Shown: positions 18,664 through 30,352 of the stretch, piece after piece
Position numbering within the stretch: the stretch's first letter is position 1
Layout: each line of letters opens with the position of its first letter
Source of the DNA: Palaemon carinicauda
Lineage: Eukaryota > Arthropoda > Malacostraca > Decapoda > Palaemonidae
NCBI RefSeq assembly: GCF_036898095.1
Contig: NC_090729.1
Coordinates: 72,404,257-72,468,256, forward strand
Direction of reading: 5' to 3'
Length of the DNA: 64,000 nt
Position numbers and translations under genes: made by a program
Notes under the pieces: generated by a model
Databases searched by the model: none
Told to the model about the DNA's origin: nothing
The model's input: only the letters and a program-made list of their open reading frames with translations

Positions 18664-19322
18664 TATGGTAGAAACTCTTAAACTGGACTTTTGAATCTTC
18701 TCAGGAATGGGTTCAGTCATACGAGGGACTAATTTCAGGCCATCATCTTTACAGAATCCAAATTCTTCCATGTAGATTCCAACTGTTCTTTGAACTGATC
18801 CAATTCCATAAACATCGACAACAGCATATGCCAGGACTGTTTCCAATTCAAAAGAAAAAGCATAGAACTCATAATTACCTAGTTTGTTTAGGAAAGTACT
18901 TAATTGTTTAGATTTGAAGAGATGGTGGAGTGTCATACATAGTAGGATATGCGTTTTCATCTTCCACTGTCCACCTGTTGCTGCTTTACACGTATCTTGA
19001 CTAACTGTTAGTACTAATATTCATTCTCGATCTGATGGGTCCCTCTTACGACACATTAGTGTAAATACAGATTGTAAAACATAAGCAGGAATTTCTTGGG
19101 TGAGGGTACACTCAAAAACACTATTCTATCTTATTTCTCTTCCTCTTGTTTTGTTAAAGTTTTTATAGTTTATATAGGAGATATTTATTTTAATGTTATT
19201 ACTCTTCTTAAAATATTCTATTTTCCTTTTTTCCTTTCCTCACTGGGCTATTTTCCCCATTGGAGCCTCTGGGATTATAACATCCTGCTTTTCCAAGTAG
19301 GGTTGCAGCTTAGCTAGTAATG

Positions 19323-19371
<49 letters not shown>

Positions 19372-19480
19372 GGAACGACACTAGATTTGGTGGTCCATAG
19401 CAGCATCTTAGTTTCTTTGAAGGCATTGAGTAATTTAGTGTAAAGCTCAAGACTAACTTCTTTGATCCAGTCATCATCTC
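18643..19480 (-). pseudogene. Decayed minus-strand coding relic, family uncertain
   Basis: The minus strand of 18643-18960 is open for 105 codons with ordinary protein composition (FLNKLGNYEFYAF, FELETVLAYAVVDVYG). The minus strand of 19382-19480 is open and coding-like again (DDDWIKEVSLELYTKLLNAF, then KETKMLLWTTKSS). A short repeat lies between them. The two may be pieces of one gene, read from right to left. The FLNKLG...FELET stretch reminds me of uncharacterised proteins found in multiple copies in invertebrate genomes, but I cannot name the family. It could be part of an unrecognised mobile element. Probably non-functional. Confidence 0.35.
19228..19371 (+). repeat. SINE-like short repeat with (AAT)n tail
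   Basis: A block with CTCACTGGGCTATTTTCCCC and AGTAGGGTTGCAGCTTAGCT ends in about 50 bases of (TAA)n/(AAT)n. I recognise this kind of block as a common dispersed repeat in decapod sequences. That is recollection, not a search result. Confidence 0.45.
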
Positions 19481-20888
19481 ACAAATTATAAGCAGAAAGA
19501 AAAATTGTTTTCACTGATTCCAAAGATTTACAAAATATCAGTGTGTCATTATATAGGGGTGATCAGAAGTCGATCCTGTCTTTCATATCAGAAATGGGTT
19601 TAATCTTCAACCTGAGATTGACTAGTTATTTCACCAGCTTGTTCATTATTGTCATTAATGCATAGATTCTCATTATACACATTTCTAAATGATAGTTTTA
19701 GAACTCGATCTTTGTGAATAACTTCTTTTTTTTTTATAAAATCGTAGTTGCGAAAATGGTTTCTCTATACATCTTTTCTTGTCTGATGTTTCCTGTTTCT
19801 GTGATGGTGTAACACTGCTGAGGTGTTCGTCTCACTAAAAACTGCTTGGGTCGGCACTCATGGAATTAGGTCTCCCCTGTGAAAAGATCTAGTCCTCTTA
19901 CTTTGCATAGTAAATCTTCATCATTTAGTTAAATTTCCTTTTCTTCAATGTTTTTATACGTATCTGAGTGGAACTTCTGCAAGCTAAGTATATTACCAGA
20001 GTCCTTTACCTTGTCACCTTTACAAAATATACAGTATTTACCAAATATCACTATTTAACATCTTATTTTTGGCGACTTATTCACTTACATCCAAGAATTT
20101 GTTTTTATGCTTAACAATATGCAGCGACTAGTTCAAAAACACTCTCGTCGGCAACTTTATAAACTAGTAAATAAACAAGTGAACAAATAAGAAAAATAAT
20201 TAATCTTAACTTCGAACTGCATTTGAATAAATACCTTCAAATTTTCTATAAAAAAATAATGGTACTTTATCTTTTAAAATGAGTTTGGAATTTGTCAGGA
20301 GAAAAAGAAATCATCACTTGCTTATTTGGATTTCAGTTTGAAACGGATAGAAAAGTTTTGGTATCTATTTGGATATAACGTAAATTTTGGCTAAAAAAAG
20401 CGTATGTAACAAGGACGTATTTATAATGCAATATGTAATTACAGATTAGTTATTTTTTTCCTGAGTGGACTTCGTTTGTAAAGAGAAATATGTTAAAATC
20501 AAGATTTTTTTTGCTTTGTCTGTGTACATTTTGTATTCCTTTAGAAATACATATTATACTATTAAAATTTGTGCTTCTTTACATGTTTCTTGATATATTG
20601 CATTTTTTGAAAGTCTGAATATGATTGACCTCCCATATAAAGGTTTATGCAGATTTATGTGAGAACGGCCCCGAGTTGAGAATGGAAGTAATAATGTAGT
20701 TTTGGAAGGGTTACAAGATTTCGGTATGTCTGGATAAATGGATAAATTCCAGGAATTCAGAAGGTAAGAAGAACTAATTACGTTTAATAAATCCAAAGAA
20801 ATATCTTGCAATTCCAAATTATCAACGGGCTCAGGCGCGGGCCAATACTCACCTCGACAGAACTTTCTCAAAATTTACGTTTTGGTCC

Positions 20889-20889
20889 A

Positions 20890-20936
<47 letters not shown>

Positions 20937-20953
20937 TATTATTATTATTATTA
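20889..20953. repeat. (ATT)n microsatellite
   Basis: About 64 bases of ATT repeat with one interruption. Confidence 0.95.
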
Positions 20954-21076
20954 CCTCCGCCAAGGGGGTCATGTTTTCACCTATATCTATTTGTTTGTCA
21001 CCAACCTAACTCAAAAAGTTACGGGAGAATTTTGACCAACGTACTACAAATATAATTAAAAACTGTGTTAAGGTTG

Positions 21077-21130
<54 letters not shown>

Positions 21131-21321
21131 TCATTTAGCCCGGTATAACTCATGTATGGTGTTTTTTTATTATTATCTTATATCGAACCATATCTGAGAG
21201 TACTTTTTCTTCAATCGGTGACTTGAACAAGGCTAATGTCGAAATAATCTAATGTAGCTATTAACGGATGGAATATTTTAGCTGCGATACTACAATAATT
21301 TCTACACAATTTTGCGGAATC

Positions 21322-21397
<76 letters not shown>

Positions 21398-21401
<4 letters not shown>

Positions 21402-21572
21402 AATATTTAACTTAGCCGGTGAATATATAATAGCTGCTGCTCCAGCGGCTCGACAGAAAACACACACAAAAACTCGCGAGCGATCGCTATGAAGGTTGCG
21501 GGTGTGCCCACCAGCGCCAACTATCGGCCAGATACCGCATATACATGTAAACAGACCCAATTTTTTCTCTGT
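21398..21572 (+). repeat. Copy B left inverted terminal repeat
   Basis: From TTTAAATATTTAACTTAGCC inwards. Bases about 21419-21563 are, by eye, an exact reverse complement of about 27734-27878 over some 145 bases. The AGCGATCGCT palindrome lies inside. Confidence 0.9.
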
Positions 21573-22387
21573 CGGCCTTAACGACAAGACGTATCAATAC
21601 TCGCTGTATAACCTGGAGTTTTCTCAACATATTTGGTGAAGTACTTCCTTTTGGTTTGAGCTTTCGCAGTGCAGGTGTTTTATCTTCAACTTAAATCTTG
21701 AACTCGTTTTTGGATAGATTTAATTTTTGATGACTTTGGATTGTTTTTTGGACTTCCTTTGACTTTTAAATGGCCGACCCTTCCCTTAGTACGGAAGTGT
21801 GTTTTAGGCTTTTAGTAATTATCTTATCACGTTATAAATTAATTATAGATTTTCCTCTATATATTTTATATCTCAACCGCCTTTATTAGGCCTCTTCGAT
21901 TAGCTTTCCATTTATAATAAACATCAAGATAAATTTTAATGATTTGTTTATATGCGACCTTTCCTGAGAGTAGGCGGTCCTTACTTGGAAACCGAAGTTA
22001 AACAACGTTGAGCCCTTTCAATCGTAAATAACTTTTACAGAGCAAATGATTTAAAACTTATTAAATGAATATTTTTTAGTAGATATTTTATGAAAGATTT
22101 TCTTTGAATAGTCTTCGTACTGTTTCAAAGATGAACTAACGTTTAGTTTATTTATGCTACGCAGTTTGCGCTCTATCGTTACGATAAAGAGAGAGAGTAT
22201 CACGGTTTCACTTTGCAGAAAGAGTAAATCGATTCTGACGTTTTGTTCATTCTTCTTTCAAAGCTTAAATTCTTTAAATACTATTTTAAAGGAACTTGTT
22301 AATTGAAAAACCTTTTAGTTTTTTCCTTTGGTCAAATAACCTGTTTATTGACGAAAGGTAAGTGGGCTCTTCTCTTCGGTGCGAAAT

Positions 22388-22435
<48 letters not shown>

Positions 22436-22859
22436 GGAGAGAGAGAGAGGAGAGAGAACGTTCCGATCTTTATTCTCGTCCCAAGCGAGTAACGTTGTTC
22501 TCGAGTCAGTTTTTTACTCTCGTCCCTAGTCTCTGTACGGGGAGAAAGGATAAAACTTTTTTAGTTTTTATTCTCGTCCCAAGGCACTGTACGGTGAGAG
22601 ATTGAAAACGTAGTTTTGAATGAACTAGTGTTTAGTCTCCTTCCCAGCCACTGATCTTTTTATCTTAAAATATGTTTACTGTTTTTTGCTTGTATTAATG
22701 TGCTTACATTATGCGACTGATTTCGCAATTATAACCTTTTGATGAGGGTAGAATTGCGTGCTTCAGGTAGAAATCAGTTTTATTCATACCTAATGTGAAT
22801 TGTTAAAAAATTCGATTTCAGTGAAATAAGTGCAAAACAGAAAATCGTAGTGATAAAGT
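21573..22859 (+). other. Copy B 5' leader
   Basis: Untranslated. Includes a (GA)n run at about 22389-22450 and loosely repeated units with TTATTCTCGTCCCA (22470-22600). No convincing ORF. Confidence 0.6.
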
Positions 22860-24300
22860 GATAATTGCGCAAAGTGTTATCAGTGTTGCGACCGAGGGTT
22901 CGTCTGTTCGTGCCTGTCGTTCGCCTAGTCCGAGACCTCTTGCAAGCTCCCAAGCCCAGGGGAGAAGTAATGTCGTACGACTTATGGGTTCGAGAGGACT
23001 TGATCAGCGAACAGACGTTCCCTCTATGGTTTCAGGCGTGTCTCATCAACACCGCCCCTACCATAAGACGAGCGAGACGATTTTCTCCTCGTCATCCGAA
23101 GGCTTTTCGCATAAGAAACCGTGGAACAAGGTTTCGAGGCCCTTTAAGCGAAAGTCAGTCCTTTCAGGACAGGTCCAGCGTCCTGGTTTTAACTATTAGG
23201 ACAGCTCTGACCCTATGCAGTCATCGGAAGATTGCTCGCCGTCTAAACAAAAGCGTAACACAGGCTCCGAGAGTCTTTTTGTAGGCAAGGTTTTGCAGTC
23301 ACAGACATTACCCTCGTCTCTTACCGCAACCATTCCCGTTGATCCTAAATGGGATGTACGGCAAGACATGCAGAATAAGCTTGCCTCTCTTATGGAGGAC
23401 TATTCTGCTGAGCAGGTTCACGATGATCCTCGCCGCTTAGCTGATCGAGATCCTGGCCGTCAGCCGCCCAAACGAACCTTTGCTCGTCCTGTTGACGTTG
23501 ACGCTACAAAGTCACGTCAGTCACGTTTTGTAGAGCCTCACTCGATGCAGTCCAGTGTTGACTTTCAGCCGCTTGTGGACGTTCAGCCGCTGCCGCATGC
23601 TCTTGTTGACGTTCAGGACGTTCGCCAACCAGCGAAGTTGAATTGTTTTGACGTTGAGCGTCAAGCACCGCTGTCAAGAGTTGTTTTGACTGCTCAGTCT
23701 AGGCAGTCAAGGCAGTCTCGAGTTGACGTCGAGCGTCCTCCCGCACCTGTTGGTTGTTGCTGGTCAGTCCTTTAAGCAGTTACATGACATAGCGTCCTTG
23801 ACTGCTACTGTTGCTCCTTTGCGTGTGGACTCTGTTTGTCAAGCATTGCCACCACGGCAGGTCTCTCCCTTGCTTGAGACTCGGCTATTGTCGGACAAGG
23901 TTCCTTCAGATGAGGAAGTTGCTGTTCCCCCTCCTACTGATATTCCCTTGAGGACTCTATCAGACGGAGAGGAGCCTAAAGCTGCTCACCCCTCTATGGA
24001 CTTTAAATAAATCATGCTGATTTTTAAGGATCTTTGTCCGGATCTTTTTGTAACTGCTGCTCCTCGTTCGCCTAAACGTCAGAGTTTACACTAGGCCTAG
24101 CTACTTCGAAGCCGTTGTTTTATAAGCTAGTGCTCTCTCGCTCTTCTAAGAAAGCTTTACGTTTGCTAGGCGACTGGTTTATCACCAGGAGGAGTTTGGG
24201 GGAGACAGCCTTTGCTTTCCCTACTTTTAAGCTGGCTTATAGAGCGAGAGTCTGATATGACACGGGAGAAGTTCTCGGCTTGGGAGTTCCTGCCTCTGCC
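22860..24300 (+). pseudogene. Copy B gag relic
   Basis: Three partly overlapping open pieces in different frames (to about 23284, 23215-23775 and 23723-24010) lie where gag belongs. The middle piece is rich in short Val-Asp-Val repeats (VDVQPL, VDVQDV, VDVERP) and the last is acidic. Stops and frame changes separate them. Assignment rests on position and low-complexity character only; no known domain is seen. Confidence 0.45.
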
Positions 24301-24460
24301 CAGATAGACTTCTCAAACCTCATAGACTCTCCCTGGCGCCTGGCCATGAGACGCTCCAAGATTTTATGGTCGACTTCAGAGCTAGACCATCTCCTGTTAG
24401 GAGTTTTTTCGAGCGTTTGAAGTTTTGCTGTACAATTATGTCATGCATAAACAAGGCTTT

Positions 24461-24556
24461 CAGGGATGGCTCCAATGATCTGAGAGCCACGTTCTCTGCA
24501 GGAACAAGTCCCTCAGGGATGGCTCCAATGATCTGGCAGCCATGTTCACTGCAGGA
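24461..24556 (+). repeat. 53-bp tandem duplication in copy B
   Basis: CAGGGATGGCTCCAATGATC begins at 24461 and again at 24514, with matching sequence after each (GCCACGTTCTCTGCAGGA against GCCATGTTCACTGCAGGA). The repeats differ at a few bases. Confidence 0.85.
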
Positions 24557-24589
24557 GTACGTAAGAGGCAAGTGCGCTCAATGTGTTCA

Positions 24590-26296
24590 TTGTCAAGACA
24601 AACTTCACGATGAAGTCTACCAGGCTGTCTTGACAGCATTAATGGAAGGCGACTGGATGGTCTCTCTCGACCTTCAGGAGGCATACTTCCACATTCCTAT
24701 ACACCCGGATTCCCAACCGTTTCTGAGGTTTGTTTACAGGAATGTGGGGTACCAGTTTCGAGCCCTGTGCTTTGGCCTCAGTCCTGCTCCTCTCGTGTTT
24801 ACGAGGCTCATGAGGAATGTGGCAAAATCCCTCCATCTATCGGGGATCCGAGCCTCCCTGTACTTGGACGACTGGCTTCTCAGAGCATCGTCCAGTCTTC
24901 GCTGTCTGCAGGATCTACATTGGACGTTGAGTCTGGCCAGGGAGTTGGGACTTTTGGTCAACCTAAAAGTCCCAACTGATCCCATCCCAGATTATTCTAT
25001 ATTTGGGGATGGAGATTCGCAGTCCAGTTTTTTTCGGGCTTTTCCGTCTGCCACCGAATAGAACAAGCCCTGCTCGAAGTCCAACTAATGCTGAAAAGAA
25101 AACGTTTGTTCAGTCAGGAGTTGGAACAGTCTCGTAGGGACTCTCTCATCCCTGGAGCAGTTTGTCTCACTAGGGAGACTACACCTTCAGCCTCTCCAGT
25201 TCCATCTAGCCTCTCACTGGAACTAGGACAAGACGTTAGAGACGGTATCATTCCCAGTCTCCGAACCAGTAAAGGCATGCCTGAAATGGTGGGACAGCAA
25301 TATCAGTCTGAGAGAGGGACTATCCCTAGCAGTCAAGAACCCAAACCACGTGTTGTTCTCAGACGCGTCGGATTTGGGTTGGGGTGCGACCCTGGACGGT
25401 CGGGAATGCTCGGGTCTGTGGACCTCAAGTCAGAAGAGCATGCACATCAACGGCAAGGAGCTATTAGCAGTCCACTTGGCCTTGATGATATTCGAAAGCT
25501 TCTTCGAAACTAAGTGGTAGAGGTCAACTCAGACAACACCACAGCTTTCGCGTACATCTCCAAGCAAGGAGGCACACACTCCTTCACGCTGCTCGAGATC
25601 GCAAGGGACCTTCTCTTATGGTCAAGAAATCGAGGCATCTCCCTGTTGACGAGATTCATCCAGGGGGACTTGAACGTCTTGGCAGACTGTCTCAGTCGGA
25701 GGGGTCAGGTGATACCCACGGAATGGACCCTCCACAAGGACGTGGGCAAGAGTCTTTGGGCTACTTGGGGTCAACCCACCATAGACCTCTTTGCCTCCTC
25801 GTTGACCAAAAGGTTACCAATCTATTGCTCTCCAGTCCTAGATACAGAAGCAATCCACATAGACGCGTTTCTACTGGATTGGTCTCTTCTGGACTTATAT
25901 GCATTCCCACCATTCAAGATAGTCAACAAGGTACTGCAGAAGTTCGCCTCTCACGAAGGGACAAGGTTGACGTTGGTTGCTACCCTCTGGCCCGCGAGAG
26001 AGTGGTTCACCGAGGTACTTCAATGGCTGGTAGACTTTCCAAGAAGTCTTCCTCTAAGGGTAGATCTGTTACGTCAGCCTCATGTAAAGAATGTCCATCA
26101 AAGCCTCCCCGCTCTTCGTCTGACTTCCTTCAGACTATCGAGAGACTCTCAAGAGCTCGAGGCTTTTCGAAGGAGGCAGCCAGTGCGATTGCAAGAGCGA
26201 GGAGAGCTTCTACCATTAGAGTATACCAGTCGAAGTGGGAAGTCTTTCGAGACTGGTGCAAGTCAGCATCTGTGTCCTCGTCCAGTACCTCTGTAG
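24590..26296 (+). pseudogene. Copy B pol relic: RT + RNase H
   Basis: RT motifs WMVSLDLQEAYFHIP, YQFRALCFGLSPAPLVF and YLDDW (near 24861) are in one frame. The frame breaks near 25000-25061, and the connection domain (LSSLEQFVSLGRLHLQPLQ-type) continues in another. RNase H starts FSDASDLGWGA at 25356, has HINGKELLAVH, breaks at about 25512 (one-base loss: TAAGTGGTAG), and continues as EVNSDNTTAFAYISKQGG and NVLADCLSR from 25514. The C-terminus (LDLYAFPPF, TLVATLWPAREWF) overlaps the YR frame. The catalytic YLDD is intact, but at least two frameshifts prevent a full product. Confidence 0.82.
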
Positions 26297-27195
26297 CCCA
26301 AATCGCAGATTTTCTTTTACATCTGAGAAAGGTTCGCTCCCTTTCAGCTCCCACGATTAAGGGCTACAGGAGCATATTGGCTTCGGTCTTTCGACATAGA
26401 GGCTTAGATCTTTCCAACAATAAAAATCTCCAAGATCTCCTTAAGTCTTTCGAGACCTCTAAGGAACGTCGTTTGGCAACTCCTGGATGGAACTCAGACG
26501 TGGTCCTAAGGTTCCTCATGTCAGACAGGTTTGAGCCATTACATTCAGCCTCCCTGAAGGATCTCACCCTCAAGACACTTTTCCTAGTGTGCTTGGCTTC
26601 GGCTAAAAAGGTCAGTGAACTTCATGCCTTCAGTAAGAACATCGGCTTTTCTACAGAGAAAGCCACTTGTTCACTTCAACTTGGTTTCCTGGCCAAAAAT
26701 GAACTGCCTTCTCGTCCTTGGCCTAAATCTTTTGATATTCCTTGCTTATCAGAGATCGTAGGCAACGAACTGGAAAGAGTATTATGTCCTGTTAGAGCTC
26801 TTAAGTTCTATTTAGCTCGTTCTAAGTCATTACGAGGTAAATCTGAGGTATTATGGTGCTCAGTTAAGAAACCATCATTGCCTATGTCAAAGAATGCTTT
26901 GTCATATTTTATCAGATTTTTAATACGAGAAGCTCATTCTCACTTGAATGAGAAAGACCGATGTTTGCTTAAGGTTAAGACGCACGAAGTTAGAGCTATA
27001 GCAACCTCCGTGGCCTTCAAGCAAAATATATCTCTGCAAAGTATTATGGACGCGACTTTTTGGAGAAGCAAGTCAGTGTTTGCGTCATTTTACTTAAAAG
27101 ATGTCCAGACTCTTTACGAGGACTGCTACACACTGGGTCCATTCGTTGCAGCGAGTGCAGTAGTGGGTGAGGGTTCTACCACTACATTACCCTAA
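26023..27195 (+). CDS. Copy B tyrosine recombinase, catalytic Arg I replaced by Lys
   Basis: Open for about 390 codons from the ATG at 26023; the frame is open further upstream, with another ATG at 25618 inside pol. The core-binding part (TIERLSRARGFSKEAA, VYQSKWEVFRDWC, TIKGYRSILASVF) and catalytic domain are present. Arg I should be in ASAKRVSEL, but here it reads ASAKKVSEL (AAG at 26608-26610; AGG in copy 1). The H-x-x-R box HEVR (26983-26994) and the Tyr of FYLKD (27091-27093) remain. The ORF is uninterrupted, but the enzyme is probably inactive because this Arg activates the scissile phosphate. It overlaps pol, as usual for DIRS. Confidence 0.82.
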   Translation: MAGRLSKKSSSKGRSVTSASCKECPSKPPRSSSDFLQTIERLSRARGFSKEAASAIARARRASTIRVYQSKWEVFRDWCKSASVSSSSTSVAQIADFLLHLRKVRSLSAPTIKGYRSILASVFRHRGLDLSNNKNLQDLLKSFETSKERRLATPGWNSDVVLRFLMSDRFEPLHSASLKDLTLKTLFLVCLASAKKVSELHAFSKNIGFSTEKATCSLQLGFLAKNELPSRPWPKSFDIPCLSEIVGNELERVLCPVRALKFYLARSKSLRGKSEVLWCSVKKPSLPMSKNALSYFIRFLIREAHSHLNEKDRCLLKVKTHEVRAIATSVAFKQNISLQSIMDATFWRSKSVFASFYLKDVQTLYEDCYTLGPFVAASAVVGEGSTTTLP

Positions 27196-27593
27196 TTCCA
27201 ATATCCTTTTTAATCTGTCTCTTGAAATGTTTTTAATATTGTTTTTTGGGTTGTACGGAAGGCTAAGAAGCCTTTCGCATCCTGGTTGATTTGGCGGGTG
27301 GTCAAAGTCATTTCTTGAGAGCGCCCAAATTAGGGGTTTGATGAGGTCCTTGTGTATGGGTTGCAGCCCTTAATACTTCAGCTCCTGGGAATCTTTCAGC
27401 ATCCTAAGAGGATCGCTGGGCTTCGTGAGGAAGACAGACTAATAAGTCAGAGTAATCGTCTAAGTCAACTTCCTTACCAGGTACCTTTATATATTTGGGT
27501 TTTGTTACGATATAACTGTCAAAAACTCTAAGCATATACGCTGTAAACTTAATTAACTCTGGTCTCTACCCACCACCATGGGTGTGAATCAGC

Positions 27594-27690
27594 TATTATA
27601 TATTTACCGGCTTAGTTAAATATTTAAAAATGATATTTTAATTATAAAATAAATTTTTGAATATACTTACCCGGTGAATATATAAATTGA
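27594..27690 (+). repeat. DIRS internal complementary region (copy B)
   Basis: Left half (ACCGGCTTAGTTAAATATTT, about 27607-27629) is the complement of the left outer end (21399-21420). Right half (about 27633-27685, core AAATTTTTGAATATACTTAC) is the complement of the right outer end (27868-27919). The two halves meet at TTTAAAAATGATA, as if copied from a circle joining the two ends. Confidence 0.85.
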
Positions 27691-27727
27691 AGGCCTCCCC
27701 TTCCTCCCCGATAGAGACCCAGCGGGA

Positions 27728-28054
<327 letters not shown>

Positions 28055-28311
28055 TTCAGTATTTGCAGTGGATATTCGAAACGTCATGAGATAAAACAGA
28101 ATGATATATGGAAACTCGATTTGTAAAATATTAATGCTTTCACTAGCAAAAACACCCCGTTGCTGTCTTTGATTCACTAAGGTCGGAGAGGGCTCCGCCC
28201 ATTTCCTAGTAGTAGTAGGAAGTGCAACACCTTGTCTGTTTTGTCACGAGAACACTAGAGACATCTGACGAAAGATTTCCCCAGAGTGTCGGCGTTCTTT
28301 TGATTCTAACT

Positions 28312-29958
28312 GTACATCAACGGTCAATGTATGCCATGTGTAAGTGAAGCTAGATTTTTAGGGTTGATCTATGATTATAGGCTTACATGGGTTCCTTACT
28401 TGAAAGCCTTAAAAGTAAAGTGTCTTGAGGCTCTGAATCTTTTAAAAGTTTTGTCCCATACATCATGGGACCAGACTGTAAAACTTAAAATTTCTCAAGT
28501 CTTTAATTTTTTTTCAAAAATTAGTTAGGGGTGTGAAATACACTCCTCAGTTACCCCAAGACGGTTAGAAGTTTTAGATACTATGCACCATGCTGGTATC
28601 AGATTGTCCACAGGAGCCTTCAGAACTTTGCCAACCCCAAGCCCCCTTGTTGACTCTAGAGAATTACCTTGAGACCTTTACCAGAATTCTTCTATTGTTC
28701 GGTATTGGTTTAGGTTGCAAAGACTTCCTAATTATTTAGCCTGTCAGACTGCAAACCATTTAATGCATTCCAGATATTTTTCATTGCACCCAAAATCTCG
28801 TCAACCTTATGGCTTCCGGGTTTAGATATAGGTAGAAATAATGTGCTCGCATGTAGGATATCATCAACCCCTCCATGTACATTACCTGATATATCTTTTT
28901 ATGAATATTTTATTAGTATACAAAAGAACATGACTGACTACGAAGCCAGGTTGCTCTTTATGGAACATGTTGAAAAACATAGGGAATCGCCTTTATGTAT
29001 ACTGATGGCTCCAAATCTGATGCTGGTGTTGGATTTGGAGTATATAGTAGTGCTTTTAAATGTAGAGGTGCACTTCCTCTAGTATCCTCTATACTTACTG
29101 GCGAACTATATGGCATACTAACTGCTATTGAGAAAATAGCGTTACAAGATGAAGATAATTTTAAAATTTTTAGTGATGCAAAACGTGCCCTACAAGCTTT
29201 AGAAGTTTTTAATTTTGATAATCATTTAGTTTTTAAGATTTTAAAGTGGTTTTTAATCATTGGTATGAAAGGTATAACAGTTAGATTTTGCTGGGTACGG
29301 GACACAAGGTGTGTGTGGAAATGAAAAGGCAGATTCACTGGCAAAGAGTGCTGCAGCCTAGTTGCTACCAAGAAGGTATCCCATTCCCAGTAAAGATTTT
29401 TTACCTACAATTAATGATTTTATTTATAATAATTGGCAACAGCATTTGGATAGTTTACTTGAAAGTAAGATGAGTGAAGTAAGTATTGTTATATTTCTTT
29501 AGAGGTACTGTATAATGGGATGCCCCGAAAGTGGGAGACTACTCTTTGTAGTCTCTGCATTTGTCACCGGATGACACGAGTTTTTTCTGGCTGGCCAACA
29601 TCAATCATATTGCGATGACTGTTTGGTACCATTGACAGTGAGGCATTTGTTGACTGAATGCCCCATATGTAGTAGCGAAAGAAATAGATATCTGTTTGAG
29701 GCTCAAGGTGAGGATGGCAGGTTCATCCTTGCCAAGATTCTTGGACATGATGTATCCTACCATGCTAGTGGTGTTTTTAGCCTTATTTCAGAAGCAGGTC
29801 TTCTGAAAGATATTTAAATTTCAAAATGACATCTTTGTTTTTATGGTTTCAATTGAATATTCCTTTTATTTTTTCTTATTTACAATAAACAATATCGGCG
29901 TTAATGACCTTAGATGTCAGGAGTACAGAAAACCTCAAATCAATCGATTAATCAATCA
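28312..29958 (+). mobile_element. 5'-truncated, decayed copy of the I-type LINE
   Basis: Matches the intact LINE from its position 16216 onward (TACATCAACGGTCAATGTAT here). It keeps the RT C-terminus (ARFLGLIYDYRLTWVPYLKA), the RNase H (YTDGSKSDAGVGFGVYSSAF, near 28995), the C-terminal motif region (VRHLLTECP) and the 3' block ATCGGCGTTAATGACCTTAG. Stops and frameshifts are scattered (TAG after FFSKIS at about 28526, TGA after SRELP, and a shift after FCWV near 29296). It ends with degraded ATCA repeats. Clearly older than the copy at 11741. Confidence 0.92.
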
Positions 29959-30352
29959 CCAATCACAATTTTCATATCTCTCATTGGGATTTCATCTATT
30001 ACTCTCTGCAATTTTTCATAATATTCATCTTTCCTTTCTTCTGGGGAATCATTTGTTGGTGCATAGCAAACTATAATTTAAAACTATTTACAGTTCTCCA
30101 CTCAGGTAATGCCCTTTCTGCTATTGGTGTCATCATCATTCCTACCCTTTTTTCTTCCAACTCCATTTGTTCTTCCTGAATAGATATATACTGTATATTG
30201 TCTTGGTCTAAGGTTTCCTCATCAATCCCCTTACAATGTGTTTCATTTAGGGCCAAGCTTTCCAAAGTATATTTCATAAATTACTTTTCCACTTTCTTTA
30301 ACTTTCCAATCTGATTCCAGGTTCTAACATTCCAATTACCAATTTTCAATTT
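29956..30352 (-). pseudogene. RTE-type LINE endonuclease fragment
   Basis: Minus-strand translation reads NWNVRTWNQIGKLKKVEK (from about 30347), then LESLALNETHCKG, KRVGMMMTPIAERALPEW, IVCYAPTNDSPEERKDEYY and MKIVIGD. This is the order of motifs in EEP endonucleases of RTE-clade LINEs (catalytic Asn in WNVRT, GIMM-type strand, YAPTND, IGDFN). A stop lies after VEK, and the frame ends at IGD exactly where the 3' tail of the truncated I-type LINE begins, suggesting that LINE inserted here. No RT part is seen. Confidence 0.7.

Larger units (their letters stand above)
18664..21397. other. AT-rich spacer between copies A and B
   Basis: Apart from the minus-strand relic, the SINE-like repeat and the microsatellites listed separately, I see no gene. 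Around 20958-21050 a conserved-looking repeat block (ACCTCCGCCAAGGGGGTCAT) adjoins an ATT tract. A (TC)n run lies at about 21079-21125 and an (AT)n run at 21326-21397. Confidence 0.6.

Noticed and set aside
20806..21009. 67-codon frame with poly-Ile
   Set aside because: Translation of the (ATT)n microsatellite.
21398..21572. Long terminal repeats of an LTR retrotransposon
   Set aside because: The terminal sequences are inverted, not direct, and the element encodes a tyrosine recombinase instead of a DDE integrase and protease.
22303..22605. 100-codon frame with Arg/Glu alternation
   Set aside because: Produced by the (GA)n microsatellite in the copy B leader.
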